From NCBI GenBank assembly GCA_002746975.1, contig NVXE01000012.1:3202-67201 (forward strand): a stretch of DNA of 64,000 bases, read 5' to 3'. Positions 28,229 through 35,873 of this stretch are shown here, piece after piece (position 1 is the stretch's first letter; every line of letters starts with the position of its first letter). This DNA is from Bacteroidota bacterium. Lineage in GTDB: Bacteria > Bacteroidota > Bacteroidia > Flavobacteriales_D > Sanyastnellaceae. The notes beneath the pieces are model-generated. The model had not been told where the DNA came from. It ran no database searches and worked only from the letters and a program-made list of their open reading frames with translations. Made by a program: the position numbers and the translations under genes.

Positions 28229-28310
28229 GATAATTGGTTAAGATTACATATAAAACACAATTAATACTTGTGCAATGTACGGTATTTGCATGACATATGT
28301 TAGTGACTGA

Positions 28311-29176
28311 CAAGGTATTTTCAGATTATTCATCTTTCCTGAGAACATGGGGAAGCGTTTATCGATTGATGAAGTTACTTTATCTCAAGGAGAGCTATAT
28401 ACAGTTGTGACAAATAAAAAAGCTAAAGGTCGAGCTGGCTCTATCGTAGCAATCATCGAGGGAACTAAGTCAGACGATGTCATAAAGTACTTGCAGAAGA
28501 TTCCTGAGGGTAAACGTAGAAGGGTTGAAGAAATAACTCTAGATATGGCAGGCAGCATGAAGCTTATTGCAAAAACAGCCTTCCCTAAAGCCGTGAGGGT
28601 TATAGATCGTTTTCATGTTCAACAGCTGGCTTCGCAAGCTGTACAGGATATCAGAATAAAACATAGGTGGGAAGCCATTGATCAAGAGAACCAGCAAATT
28701 CAAAGTGATAAAATAGATGGCGTTATATATAAGCTCATGCTCTTTGAGAATGGTGACTCTAGAAAGCAATTACTCACAAGAAGCAGGTTACTTCTATATA
28801 AAGCTTATGACAACTTAACGGAGTCACAAAAAACGAGAGCTGAGATATTATTTAATGAATATCCTGAAATAAAACAAGCGTATGATTTATCCAACAAACT
28901 AAGAGCTATCTACAATAATTGTAAGGATAAAACTCTTGCTATGACAAGACTTATGCACTGGTATAATGATGTAGAAAAATCCGGGTTTAAGAGTTTTAGA
29001 ATCATCACCAATACCATCACTCATAATTACAGAGAAATCTTAAACTACTTTGATAACAGAAGCACAAACGCTTCTGCAGAATCATTTAACGCAAAAATTA
29101 AAGCCTTCAGAATGCAACTTAGGGGTGTGAGAAGTAAAATTTTTTTCTTTTCAGATTAACTCAAATATATGCCTAG
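28311..29176 (+). pseudogene. Truncated, frameshifted ISL3/ISAon1-like transposase remnant
   Basis: The frame from ATG 28347 (open back to a stop at 28308) encodes the DDE core of a Bacteroidota ISL3-family transposase of ISAon1 type: LSIDEVTLSQGELYT, EEITLDMAGSMKLIAKTAFP, VIDRFHVQQL and LNYFDNRSTNASAESFNAKI. Roughly the first 40 residues of the usual protein and the small first frame of such elements are missing. The frame stops at 29157. Reading one base back after the run of seven T at 29140-29146 restores the family's C-terminus FFLFRLTQIYA, ending in TAG at 29174. The sequence at the shift, T TTT TTC, is a slippery heptamer. With the 5' truncation, a decaying copy is the simplest reading. 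No terminal inverted repeats were identified. Confidence 0.85.
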
Positions 29177-29255
29177 TCCCCAACAATTGGTCTTGATCCG
29201 TTTTTTCATTCATCACTCCGCCCTCAAGCAAGCTTGGGCTCGCTCTAAACGAAAA

Positions 29256-29284
29256 AACCGCCGCTGACTTTCGTCAGGGCGGTT
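29256..29284 (-). terminator. Terminator of the tRNA-Pro gene
   Basis: Stem AACCGCC/GGCGGTT encloses an inner stem CTGAC/GTCAG with a four-base loop, followed on the minus strand by six T. It lies just downstream of tRNA-Pro. Confidence 0.8.
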
Positions 29285-29293
29285 ATTCTTTCG

Positions 29294-29368
29294 TCGGGGC
29301 GGCAGGATTCGAACCTGCGATCTCCTGGTCCCAAACCAGGCGCCTTAACCGGGCTGGGCCACGCCCCG
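29294..29368 (-). tRNA. tRNA-Pro (anticodon TGG)
   Basis: The cloverleaf is complete: acceptor stem CGGGGCG/CGCCCCG, anticodon stem-loop CCTGG TTTGGGA CCAGG, T arm GCAGGTTCGAATCCTGC, discriminator A. CCA is not encoded. A TTTG/TATCTTTG promoter lies just upstream. Confidence 0.95.
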
Positions 29369-29384
29369 ATCGTTAATGCGGTCG

Positions 29385-29414
29385 CAAAGATACACAACAA
29401 TTTCCTTTGACAAA
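29385..29414 (-). promoter_or_regulatory. Promoter of tRNA-Pro
   Basis: On the minus strand TTTG (29414-29411) and TATCTTTG (29392-29385) match both consensus elements with an 18-base spacer; the tRNA begins 16 bases further on. Confidence 0.75.
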
Positions 29415-29521
29415 CTGATTATACAATTTATTTTGGACTATTAATAATGATTCAGAAAAGTGATACTGAATACTAGTCACAACAAAATATTTCAATTGTA
29501 GGATTCTCTTGAGCATAAAAA

Positions 29522-29543
29522 AACGCCCGCTGATGCGGGCGTT
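29522..29543 (-). terminator. Terminator of the tRNA-Ser gene
   Basis: A 9-bp perfect stem AACGCCCGC/GCGGGCGTT with a four-base loop is followed by seven T on the minus strand. Confidence 0.85.
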
Positions 29544-29557
29544 AGTGCTTGATAGTG

Positions 29558-29639
29558 CGGAGGAACTGAGATTCGAACTCAGGAGCCGAAACCGGCCACA
29601 AATTAGCAATCTGCTGCATTACCACTCTGCCATTCCTCC
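29558..29639 (-). tRNA. tRNA-Ser (anticodon GCT)
   Basis: Acceptor stem GGAGGAA/TTCCTCC with discriminator G. The anticodon loop TTGCTAA gives GCT; the anticodon stem has two G-T pairs. A long variable arm (GGCCGGTTTCGGCTCC region) confirms the serine class. The T arm is CTGAGTTCGAATCTCAG. Confidence 0.93.
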
Positions 29640-29681
29640 AATAAATCCAAATCAAGTGAAGCACTCCACGAAATTGGACTG

Positions 29682-29689
29682 CAAATCTA
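29682..29689 (-). promoter_or_regulatory. -7 box of tRNA-Ser
   Basis: TAGATTTG on the minus strand matches TAnnTTTG perfectly, about 42 bases upstream of the tRNA. Confidence 0.5.
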
Positions 29690-29831
29690 CACAATTCTGA
29701 TAGATAAAGACGAATACGAAGGGGCAAATTGTTAAATGAATGAAAAAAAGAACTATTAAGATGGTGTTTGGTCTAAAATCAAAATCGAAGTTGTATATTT
29801 ATGCAAGTAAAACGAAACAACTATTTTTAAA

Positions 29832-30227
29832 ATGAAGAATATTTTATTACTCGGAGCGCTCGTGTTATTCGCGTTCACAACCTCAGCTCAAACTGATGCA
29901 CCTGCACCAGATGCTAAAGCAAAAACTGAAAAGTCTTGCTGTTCTAAGTCTGGCAATAAGAAATCTTCTTGCTCTGGTGAGAAAAAATCTTCTTGCACAG
30001 CTGAACAAAAAGCAGCTTGTGAAAAATCAGGAAAATCTTGTTGTTCTAAAACAGCTACAGGTAATGAAAAGTCTTGTACTGCTGAACAAAAAGCTGCTGC
30101 TCAGAAATCTGGAACTTCTTGCTGTTCTCAGTCTGGTGCTAAATCATCTTGCTCTAGCAAAGATTCTGACACTAAAAAGAAGAAGAAAAAGAAGGCAAAG
30201 ACAACTGACACTGGTCTGTCTAACTAA
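29832..30227 (+). CDS. Small exported Cys/Lys/Ser-rich repeat protein
   Basis: A 131-residue protein with a signal peptide (cleavage after TTSAQ). The mature part is built almost only of Lys, Ser, Ala and Cys: short repeats such as KSCCSKSG, KSSCTAEQKAACEKSG, KSCCSKTATG and TSCCSQSG, then an acidic-basic tail with a run of seven Lys. The many CC and C..C pairs fit metal binding or a cross-linked periplasmic protein; no family assignment is possible. Candidate promoter elements are TTTG at 29767 and TATATTTA at 29794. A hairpin with a T run follows at 30249. The gene sits between tRNA genes and is monocistronic. Confidence 0.8.
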   Translation: MKNILLLGALVLFAFTTSAQTDAPAPDAKAKTEKSCCSKSGNKKSSCSGEKKSSCTAEQKAACEKSGKSCCSKTATGNEKSCTAEQKAAAQKSGTSCCSQSGAKSSCSSKDSDTKKKKKKKAKTTDTGLSN

Positions 30228-30248
30228 ACCTCCTTTTCGGGAAATATT

Positions 30249-30277
30249 AAAGAGCTCCTTTTTGGGGCTCTTTTTTT
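30249..30277 (+). terminator. Terminator after the Cys-rich gene
   Basis: Stem AAAGAGC with TCC, loop TTTTT, and GGGGCTCTTT, followed by a T run. Confidence 0.8.
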
Positions 30278-30300
30278 ATACCAAATTTATTAATATTCAG

Positions 30301-30332
30301 TTGTGATAAGCACGAAAGTTTGTGCATCTTTG
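30301..30332 (+). promoter_or_regulatory. Promoter of tRNA-Arg
   Basis: TTG at 30301-30303 and CATCTTTG at 30325-30332, with a 21-base spacer, stand 16 bases before the tRNA. Confidence 0.5.
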
Positions 30333-30348
30333 CACCCTCTTAAAAATT

Positions 30349-30422
30349 GGTCTCATAGCTCAACTGGATAGAGCACCTCCCTTCTAAGGAGGCGGTTCGG
30401 GGTTCGAGTCCCTGTGGGATCA
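30349..30422 (+). tRNA. tRNA-Arg (anticodon TCT)
   Basis: The acceptor stem GGTCTCA/TGGGATC contains G-T pairs. The anticodon arm is CCTCC CTTCTAA GGAGG, giving anticodon TCT. The T arm contains GGTTCGAGTCC, and the discriminator is A. CCA is not encoded. Confidence 0.95.
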
Positions 30423-30432
30423 CAATAATAAA

Positions 30433-30466
30433 AAGCTTGGAACGAGAAATCGCTTCAGGCTTTTTT
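30433..30466 (+). terminator. GAAA-loop terminator after tRNA-Arg
   Basis: A 13-bp stem with one mismatch (30433-30445 with 30450-30462) is closed by a GAAA loop and followed by T residues. A very similar hairpin stands at 32023. Confidence 0.75.
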
Positions 30467-30525
30467 GTTCTTAAAACAATTAGACTCTAGGTTCCGTATC
30501 TCGAACAACAAATAGTGCGATTTCA

Positions 30526-30557
30526 TTTGTACCGTTCGGTCTGTTTGAGTACCTTTA
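30526..30557 (+). promoter_or_regulatory. Promoter and operator of the TetR-SRPBCC-DUF1330 cassette
   Basis: TTTG at 30526-30529 and TACCTTTA at 30550-30557 form a core promoter with a 20-base spacer. The palindrome ACCGTTCGGT at 30531-30540 lies inside the spacer and is a probable binding site for the TetR protein it drives. The start codon follows the -7 box after four bases. Confidence 0.65.
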
Positions 30558-30561
30558 CAAT

Positions 30562-31143
30562 ATGAATATCAAACATGATAAAGAAAAGGTCATAAAAAAG
30601 GGTATAGATTTATTTTGGTGTAATGGATATTCAAATCTAGGTGTAGATAAAATATGCAAGGCTACCGGAATGACAAAGGGTGCATTCTATAATGCATTTA
30701 AAAGCAAGGAGAATTTTCTTCTTTCGTGTATTGAGGCTTATGGGAATATGAATATGAATTATCTGACTGAACAGTTGAGTGATCAGAATAAAAGAGCGAT
30801 AGACAAAATCTTGAACATGTATGTAATCATGCTAGAAAATCAACCAAGTTTAAATTTCACTGGTTGCTTAACAAATAACATGATGTCCGAAATTAGTTCT
30901 GTGAATGAACTTGTAGGGAATGCTACAGCTCGAGCTTTTGATAACCTGCTTGATGTGATAGAGCCTATGGTTATAAAAGCGCAGTTAGAGGGAGATATTT
31001 CACCTTCAGTAGATTCTAAAACAGTTACAGAATTAATCCACTCAACTTTTTTTGGTGTATTAACAAGAGCTAAGGCTACAAGGGATAATAAAAAGTCAAT
31101 TTCCGCAATGACATTGCTAATTAAATCATTAAAAACAATTTAA
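30562..31143 (+). CDS. TetR/AcrR-family repressor
   Basis: A 193-residue TetR-family regulator. The helix-turn-helix is at about 28-50 (VDKICKATGMTKGAFYNAFKSKENF); the C-terminal ligand domain is of the AcrR/TetR_C_6-like kind. It is the first gene of a three-gene unit with an SRPBCC protein (1-base gap) and a DUF1330 protein. The palindrome ACCGTTCGGT in its own promoter suggests autoregulation. The ATG is four bases after the -7 box. Confidence 0.92.
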   Translation: MNIKHDKEKVIKKGIDLFWCNGYSNLGVDKICKATGMTKGAFYNAFKSKENFLLSCIEAYGNMNMNYLTEQLSDQNKRAIDKILNMYVIMLENQPSLNFTGCLTNNMMSEISSVNELVGNATARAFDNLLDVIEPMVIKAQLEGDISPSVDSKTVTELIHSTFFGVLTRAKATRDNKKSISAMTLLIKSLKTI

Positions 31144-31144
31144 G

Positions 31145-31648
31145 ATGACCATTATATCAAGAGAGATAGAAATTAACGCTTCTAAAGAAGATGTTTGGAA
31201 GGCGATAGCTAAGTTTGGTGACATATGTCACGGTAGTCCAGGAGTTTTAAAATCTCATGTCACCTCTAAGCAACAAGAAGGTGTGGGAGCTACACGACAC
31301 TGTGATTTCGCACAAATGGGAGCAAGTGCAGAAGAGAGAATTACTGCTTGGGAAGAGGGGGAGTCCTTATCAATTGAAGTTTATGAGTTTAAGAAACTAC
31401 CTGGGATTAAAACAATGGTGGCGGATTTTTCAGTCCGAACAGATAATGAGAAAACTATTTTGCGAGCTGACCTCAGCTACAATATGAAAAACAGTCTGTT
31501 TGATATGATGAATTTTTTAATGATGAAGCAGATGAATACAAAAAACTGGAATGCCGTATTAGCAGGTCATAAGAAATATATTGAAACAGGTGAAAGAGTT
31601 GTTGAGACAACCTTACTGGAACTAGACAAAGTGATCACATTAAAATAA
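31145..31648 (+). CDS. SRPBCC-family (START-like) protein
   Basis: A 167-residue polyketide-cyclase/START-like protein with a hydrophobic ligand pocket. The N-terminus follows the family pattern (ISREIEINASKEDVWKAIAKFGD), and the C-terminal long helix (WNAVLAGHKKYIE) closes the pocket. Families of this kind bind lipids or aromatic compounds, or act as cyclases; the ligand is not known. Its place between a TetR repressor and a DUF1330 protein suggests it binds or processes the inducer. Confidence 0.85.
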   Translation: MTIISREIEINASKEDVWKAIAKFGDICHGSPGVLKSHVTSKQQEGVGATRHCDFAQMGASAEERITAWEEGESLSIEVYEFKKLPGIKTMVADFSVRTDNEKTILRADLSYNMKNSLFDMMNFLMMKQMNTKNWNAVLAGHKKYIETGERVVETTLLELDKVITLK

Positions 31649-31661
31649 AAAACTCAATAAC

Positions 31662-31967
31662 ATGTCAGAAGAGAAAGCGATACTAGTAATAAATGCTATA
31701 GTCAACAAAGAGAATATGGCCGAGGTTCCGGTGTATTTGGAAAACATCATGCCTGTCTTTGCTAAAAATGGAGGCAAACCAGTCGGTAGATATAAAACTG
31801 TTCAACAATTAGAAGGTATTGATAGTCCTGAGATGATAGCAATATTTGAGTTCGAGAGTGTTGATGTTATCAATACAATGATTAATGGAGCAGATTTTAC
31901 AAATCTATCAGACTTAAGAGCTAGAGTATTCGATAAACTAAATATGGTGATCTGTACTGAATTATAA
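31662..31967 (+). CDS. DUF1330 protein
   Basis: A 101-residue ferredoxin-like alpha/beta-barrel protein of DUF1330, distantly related to antibiotic-biosynthesis monooxygenases. Typical strands AILVINAIVNKENMAEVPVY and MIAIFEFESVDVINTMI are visible. Last gene of the TetR cassette, 13 bases after the SRPBCC gene. Enzymatic role unknown. Confidence 0.85.
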   Translation: MSEEKAILVINAIVNKENMAEVPVYLENIMPVFAKNGGKPVGRYKTVQQLEGIDSPEMIAIFEFESVDVINTMINGADFTNLSDLRARVFDKLNMVICTEL

Positions 31968-32022
31968 AAATCGTGGAATAACTCTTTCAAATTTATTAAC
32001 GTGAACATAAGTGAAAGACCAG

Positions 32023-32055
32023 GCCTGAATCGAGAAATCGGTTCATGCTTTTTTT
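32023..32055 (+). terminator. GAAA-loop terminator of the TetR cassette
   Basis: An 11-bp stem with one mismatch (32023-32033 with 32038-32048) is closed by GAAA and followed by seven T. It overlaps the stop codon of the convergent YjdM-like gene. It matches the hairpin after tRNA-Arg at most positions. Confidence 0.75.
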
Positions 32056-32384
32056 ACAAATTCTGACTTTAAGCCCATCTGTCCGAAACCTTTGATTTTA
32101 CAGTCTATATCGTGTTCCGCATCTCTTAACCTAATGTTTTTTACTTTCGTGCCTGCTTTAACAGGTTTAGGGGCTCCTTTGACTGGAAGATCTTTTATTA
32201 CGATAACAGAGTCACCGTTCTGTAGGATTTTTCCGTTAATGTCTTTAACGATAAGTCCAGATTCTTCAACTTCTTCTTTAATATCCCATTCGTGACTGCA
32301 TTCAGGACAAGCGTAAAAGTCTTCTTTGAGCTCGTAACCGTAGGGACAGTCACATTTAGGGCAACTCTTCATTTCATCTGACAT
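32043..32384 (-). CDS. yjdM: YjdM/PhnA-family zinc-ribbon protein
   Basis: A 113-residue PhnA-family protein (E. coli YjdM). The zinc ribbon has CPKC near 8-11 and CPEC near 27-30, and the second half is the small beta-barrel PhnA domain ([22 protein letters not shown]). Despite the old name it has no proven role in phosphonate use. It is convergent with the DUF1330 gene and probably monocistronic. Confidence 0.92.
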   Translation of the reverse strand: MSDEMKSCPKCDCPYGYELKEDFYACPECSHEWDIKEEVEESGLIVKDINGKILQNGDSVIVIKDLPVKGAPKPVKAGTKVKNIRLRDAEHDIDCKIKGFGQMGLKSEFVKKA

Positions 32385-32466
32385 AGTATCTACTTTGAGT
32401 TTGTTTACTCTGCAAATTAATGAAAGTTTGGTCAGAGTTGGAACAAAAATAAAATAATACAGCTAG

Positions 32467-32501
32467 GTTAGTTAGTATTAACTAACATTGTTATATATTT
32501 G
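32467..32501 (+). promoter_or_regulatory. Operator and -7 box of the second TetR operon
   Basis: A perfect inverted repeat with 8-base arms GTTAGTTA and TAACTAAC and a 4-base spacer (32467-32486) is followed by TATATTTG at 32494-32501. The -33 region lies inside the palindrome. The ATG at 32506 is four bases after the -7 box. Confidence 0.7.
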
Positions 32502-32505
32502 CATT

Positions 32506-33090
32506 ATGGATTTTACAAAAAGACAAATTGAGATTATCGGAGCAGCTACCGAATTGATAGGTGAGAAGGGAGTTCAGAACCTAACCACAAAAAATCTTGC
32601 GTCTAAAATGAGCTTCTCTGAGCCTGCTCTTTATAGACATTTTAAGGGTAAAACAGAGATACTTAAATCAGTACTTGTTTTTTTTAAAGAATTTTTAGGC
32701 AAGAAGATAAATGAAATTTTCAATTTAAAAATTACGGGTATTGAGAAAATTGAAAAGATGATAGAATTTCAGTTTAATCATTTCTATAATAATCCTGCCA
32801 TAGTAATGGTGATTTTCTCTGAAACTAGTTTTCAATACGATACCGTTCTTTCTAAAGTGGTGTCAGAAATAATTTCTAAGAAGCGTGAAAATGTTGTTCG
32901 TATTATAGAATCAGGCCAAACAGATGGCTCTATACGTAAAGATATCCCTGCCGAGCAAATTGCAACGATTGTGATGGGAAGTATGAGACTTACTATCCTA
33001 GAATGGAGGCTTTCTAATTTCAAGTTCAATTTAATTGAACGAGGTGAAGAATTAATAGGTACAGTTCGAACTATGATAAGGAAAAAATGA
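32506..33090 (+). CDS. TetR-family repressor of the envelope export operon
   Basis: A 194-residue TetR-family regulator. The helix-turn-helix (LTTKNLASKMSFSEPALYRH) is at about 23-43. I start at 32506 rather than an upstream TTG at 32488, because the latter lies inside the promoter. Its stop overlaps the start of the DUF2141 gene as ATGA. It heads the six-gene unit to 38394, and the palindrome GTTAGTTA..TAACTAAC on its promoter predicts autoregulation. Confidence 0.92.
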   Translation: MDFTKRQIEIIGAATELIGEKGVQNLTTKNLASKMSFSEPALYRHFKGKTEILKSVLVFFKEFLGKKINEIFNLKITGIEKIEKMIEFQFNHFYNNPAIVMVIFSETSFQYDTVLSKVVSEIISKKRENVVRIIESGQTDGSIRKDIPAEQIATIVMGSMRLTILEWRLSNFKFNLIERGEELIGTVRTMIRKK

Positions 33091-33527
33091 AAGTCTTATT
33101 AATCTTGTACACATTAATTTTTTCATCTTCAGTATTAGTATATGATACTGTGAATGTTAGTTCTCTAACGATAAAAGTAAATAAATTACAGAATTCTACA
33201 GGTGTAGTTCAATTCACTATTTACAACATCGATGGATCAATCCCAGATGAACATTACAAGAATTTTTATAAGCAATTAAACGCAGAAATTCTGAATAACA
33301 CCTCGACAATAACTTTTGAAGATTTGCCGCATGGAGAATATGCAATAAATATTCTGCACGATGAGGATGAGGATGGAGTTATAAAAAAGGGTTGGTTTTT
33401 GCCTATTGAAGGTATAGGTTTCTCAAATTTCAGTTCGTTAAATCCACTGAATCGCCCAAGTTTTAAGAAGTCAAAATTTAACTTAAATGCCGATAAAGCT
33501 ATTGAAGTTAAAATAATATATATGTAA
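33087..33527 (+). CDS. DUF2141 exported protein
   Basis: A 146-residue DUF2141 protein with a short signal peptide. The family pattern of a beta-sandwich with ITFEDLPHGEYAINILHDEDEDG is clear. The acidic DEDEDG loop could bind calcium. DUF2141 proteins are frequent beside MMPL/RND pumps or TonB receptors in Bacteroidota, but no function is proven. Translationally coupled to the TetR gene. Confidence 0.85.
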   Translation: MKVLLILYTLIFSSSVLVYDTVNVSSLTIKVNKLQNSTGVVQFTIYNIDGSIPDEHYKNFYKQLNAEILNNTSTITFEDLPHGEYAINILHDEDEDGVIKKGWFLPIEGIGFSNFSSLNPLNRPSFKKSKFNLNADKAIEVKIIYM

Positions 33528-33559
33528 TAGGTTTTTAGTAAACGAACACACTCATAACT

Positions 33560-35863
33560 ATGAAAAAAATAACGAATTTGGTGCTAAATAACAGTAAGCT
33601 AATAATATCCTTACTGGTCCTTATTACCCTTGCTAGTCTTTATAGTATTAAAACTAATTTCGCCCTTGAGACGAATCTAGATACTTACATGCCTAAGTCT
33701 CATCCTGCATTTATCTACAGTGATAAAGCGGAAGAAATGTTTGATATACGAGACGCGATTATGATTGCTATTGAAGACGAAAATGGCATCTACAACGAAT
33801 CTACATTTAAGAAAATTAAAGCCCTTACTAAGGAGGTGCAGGCTCTCGAAGTAGTTGGGGATAAGGATGATGTCCTTTCTCTTTATACTGCAGACAATAT
33901 TAAAGGAGACGATGGAGGGTTAGAGATAGAGGCGTTTTTTAAAAGAATACCTAAAACTGTGGAGAGGTTTAAGGAAATTGAAGCGGGTGTGGTTTCTAAT
34001 GAGATGGTTCATAAGAGAATAGTTTCTGAAGATGGAAAGGCGACACTTATTTTCACTAAGATTAAGGAAAATAGCTTTACTGAGGAGTTATATAACCAAA
34101 TTCTGGAAATAGCTCATAAATACGAGGGTGATGGAGTGAACATATATGTAGCGGGCCAACCTATAGTTGAGGGAACTATGGCTATTCTGATGCCACAGGA
34201 TATGAAGAAGATGTTCCCTATAGTACTACTTCTCATAGTAGTCGTTCTTTTTCTAGTTCTGCGAAGTGTTCAGGCGACTATCATTTCTATGGTGGTGGTG
34301 ATATTTTCATCGATTTGGACTTTCGGGCTAATGCTCGCAATGGGAATTCCGGTTTACGCTCCGAGTTCACTTATTCCTGTAATGCTGATCGCCATAGGTG
34401 TGGCGGACGCCATTCATATGTTTAGTCATTTACAACTTCAGATTAAGAATCACAGCGATTGGTCGAAAAAGAAACTAATCGAAAATATGACGTCCGAGAT
34501 GTTCATGCCAGTTATGATCACATCGGTTACGACATCTGTAGGGTTCTTGTCTTTATTGACTTCGGATATTTACCCTATAAAATACTTCGCGGCATTCACC
34601 GCATTCGGAGTTATGGCGGCGATGTTCCTTTCACTAGTTCTGATTCCAGCAGCTGTTAACGTGCTAGGCTTGCCTAAAGCCCCTGCCGCTCGTAAAGAGG
34701 ATGAGGATCATGATATATTCACAATTCGTGCAAGTAAATTCGCTGTTGCCATGGTTCGCCATAAAAAGTGGGTGATAAGTGCTACGGTTTTGGTATTGAT
34801 ATTCTTCGGAGTGGGTATGTCTAAGGTTTGGATTAATTCAAGCTTCTTAGCAAGATTCCCTGACAAGAATCCTTTAGTTCAAACCGATGCTTTTGTAAAC
34901 GCACATTTCCTCGGAACGACTACCGTAAATGTAATCCTCGAAGCAACAGAGATAGATGCATTTAAAAATCCGGAGGTACTTAAGCTTATGGATAAGCTAG
35001 CTATCGACGTAGAAGCAGATAACGAAGCTGTAGGAGGTGGTCTTTCGGTTGTGGATTTCATAAAACGAATGAATAAAGTTCTGAACGAGGATAGACAGGA
35101 TTTCTACACAATACCCCAGGACAGAGATCTAATCGCTCAATATTTCCTTCTTTATGAAATGAGTGGTGGGTCAGATAGGCTTTGGGATGTTGTAAGTGAC
35201 GATTTCAAAACTGCAAATGTGCAATTCCAGCTAAAAGGTGATAATTCTAAGGGCTTGAACGGCACTATAGACTCGATAGAGGAATTCAAAGATGATTTTG
35301 CGGCGCTAGGAGTGGACTTGAATTTTGCGGGGAGTGGTTATAAGGTTTTGGTCTTTAATGACCTCATTTTAATAGGCCAAATAAAATCTCTACTCTACTC
35401 TTTCATCATCGTTATCCTTCTTCTTTCATTGATGTTCAAGAGTTTTAAAATCGGACTTATCGGAACGATTCCAGTGTTTATTACGACAATTATTTCATTC
35501 GGAATACTTGGATGGCTAAATATTCCACTAGAAACTACGACTGCTTTGATTTCGAGTATCGCAATAGGAATAGGAATAGATTATGCGGTCCATTTTATAG
35601 ACAGATATAAAATAAATGCACTCCTGACAAACGATAAGGAAATAACCATGAAGAAAACTATGGCTCATTCAGGTCGCGCAATTTCTTTCAATGCGATAGT
35701 TGTGATTCTTGGATTCCTCGTGTTAACGTTCTCGGCATTCAAGCCTAACGTTGCCCTCGGTGCAATCGTTTCTTTAAACATGCTTACGAGCTTCATAGGT
35801 ACTGTGACAGTGATGTTTATAGTCCTAGTTGTAGGGAATCTTTATATAAAAAGTAACAAATAA
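33560..35863 (+). CDS. MMPL/HAE3-type RND transporter
   Basis: A 767-residue RND-superfamily protein of the MMPL/HAE3 type. It has the two-fold layout: helix 1 (about 13-30), periplasmic domain, five helices (about 220-370), helix 7 (about 400-415), second periplasmic domain and five helices (about 610-765). Charged residues in helix 4 (GVADAIHMFSHL) and in helix 10 (GIGIDYAVHFIDR) fit the proton-relay pattern. HAE3 pumps move hydrophobic lipids such as hopanoids or glycolipids to the outer membrane. Together with the LolA-like protein and the barrel downstream it resembles a lipid-export route. Confidence 0.9.
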   Translation: MKKITNLVLNNSKLIISLLVLITLASLYSIKTNFALETNLDTYMPKSHPAFIYSDKAEEMFDIRDAIMIAIEDENGIYNESTFKKIKALTKEVQALEVVGDKDDVLSLYTADNIKGDDGGLEIEAFFKRIPKTVERFKEIEAGVVSNEMVHKRIVSEDGKATLIFTKIKENSFTEELYNQILEIAHKYEGDGVNIYVAGQPIVEGTMAILMPQDMKKMFPIVLLLIVVVLFLVLRSVQATIISMVVVIFSSIWTFGLMLAMGIPVYAPSSLIPVMLIAIGVADAIHMFSHLQLQIKNHSDWSKKKLIENMTSEMFMPVMITSVTTSVGFLSLLTSDIYPIKYFAAFTAFGVMAAMFLSLVLIPAAVNVLGLPKAPAARKEDEDHDIFTIRASKFAVAMVRHKKWVISATVLVLIFFGVGMSKVWINSSFLARFPDKNPLVQTDAFVNAHFLGTTTVNVILEATEIDAFKNPEVLKLMDKLAIDVEADNEAVGGGLSVVDFIKRMNKVLNEDRQDFYTIPQDRDLIAQYFLLYEMSGGSDRLWDVVSDDFKTANVQFQLKGDNSKGLNGTIDSIEEFKDDFAALGVDLNFAGSGYKVLVFNDLILIGQIKSLLYSFIIVILLLSLMFKSFKIGLIGTIPVFITTIISFGILGWLNIPLETTTALISSIAIGIGIDYAVHFIDRYKINALLTNDKEITMKKTMAHSGRAISFNAIVVILGFLVLTFSAFKPNVALGAIVSLNMLTSFIGTVTVMFIVLVVGNLYIKSNK

Positions 35864-35873
35864 ATTAAGTATT

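Noticed and set aside
29896-30306. Second plus-strand frame over the Cys-rich gene
   Set aside because: Leu-rich frame shadow; the exported Cys/Lys frame has a signal peptide and matching terminator.
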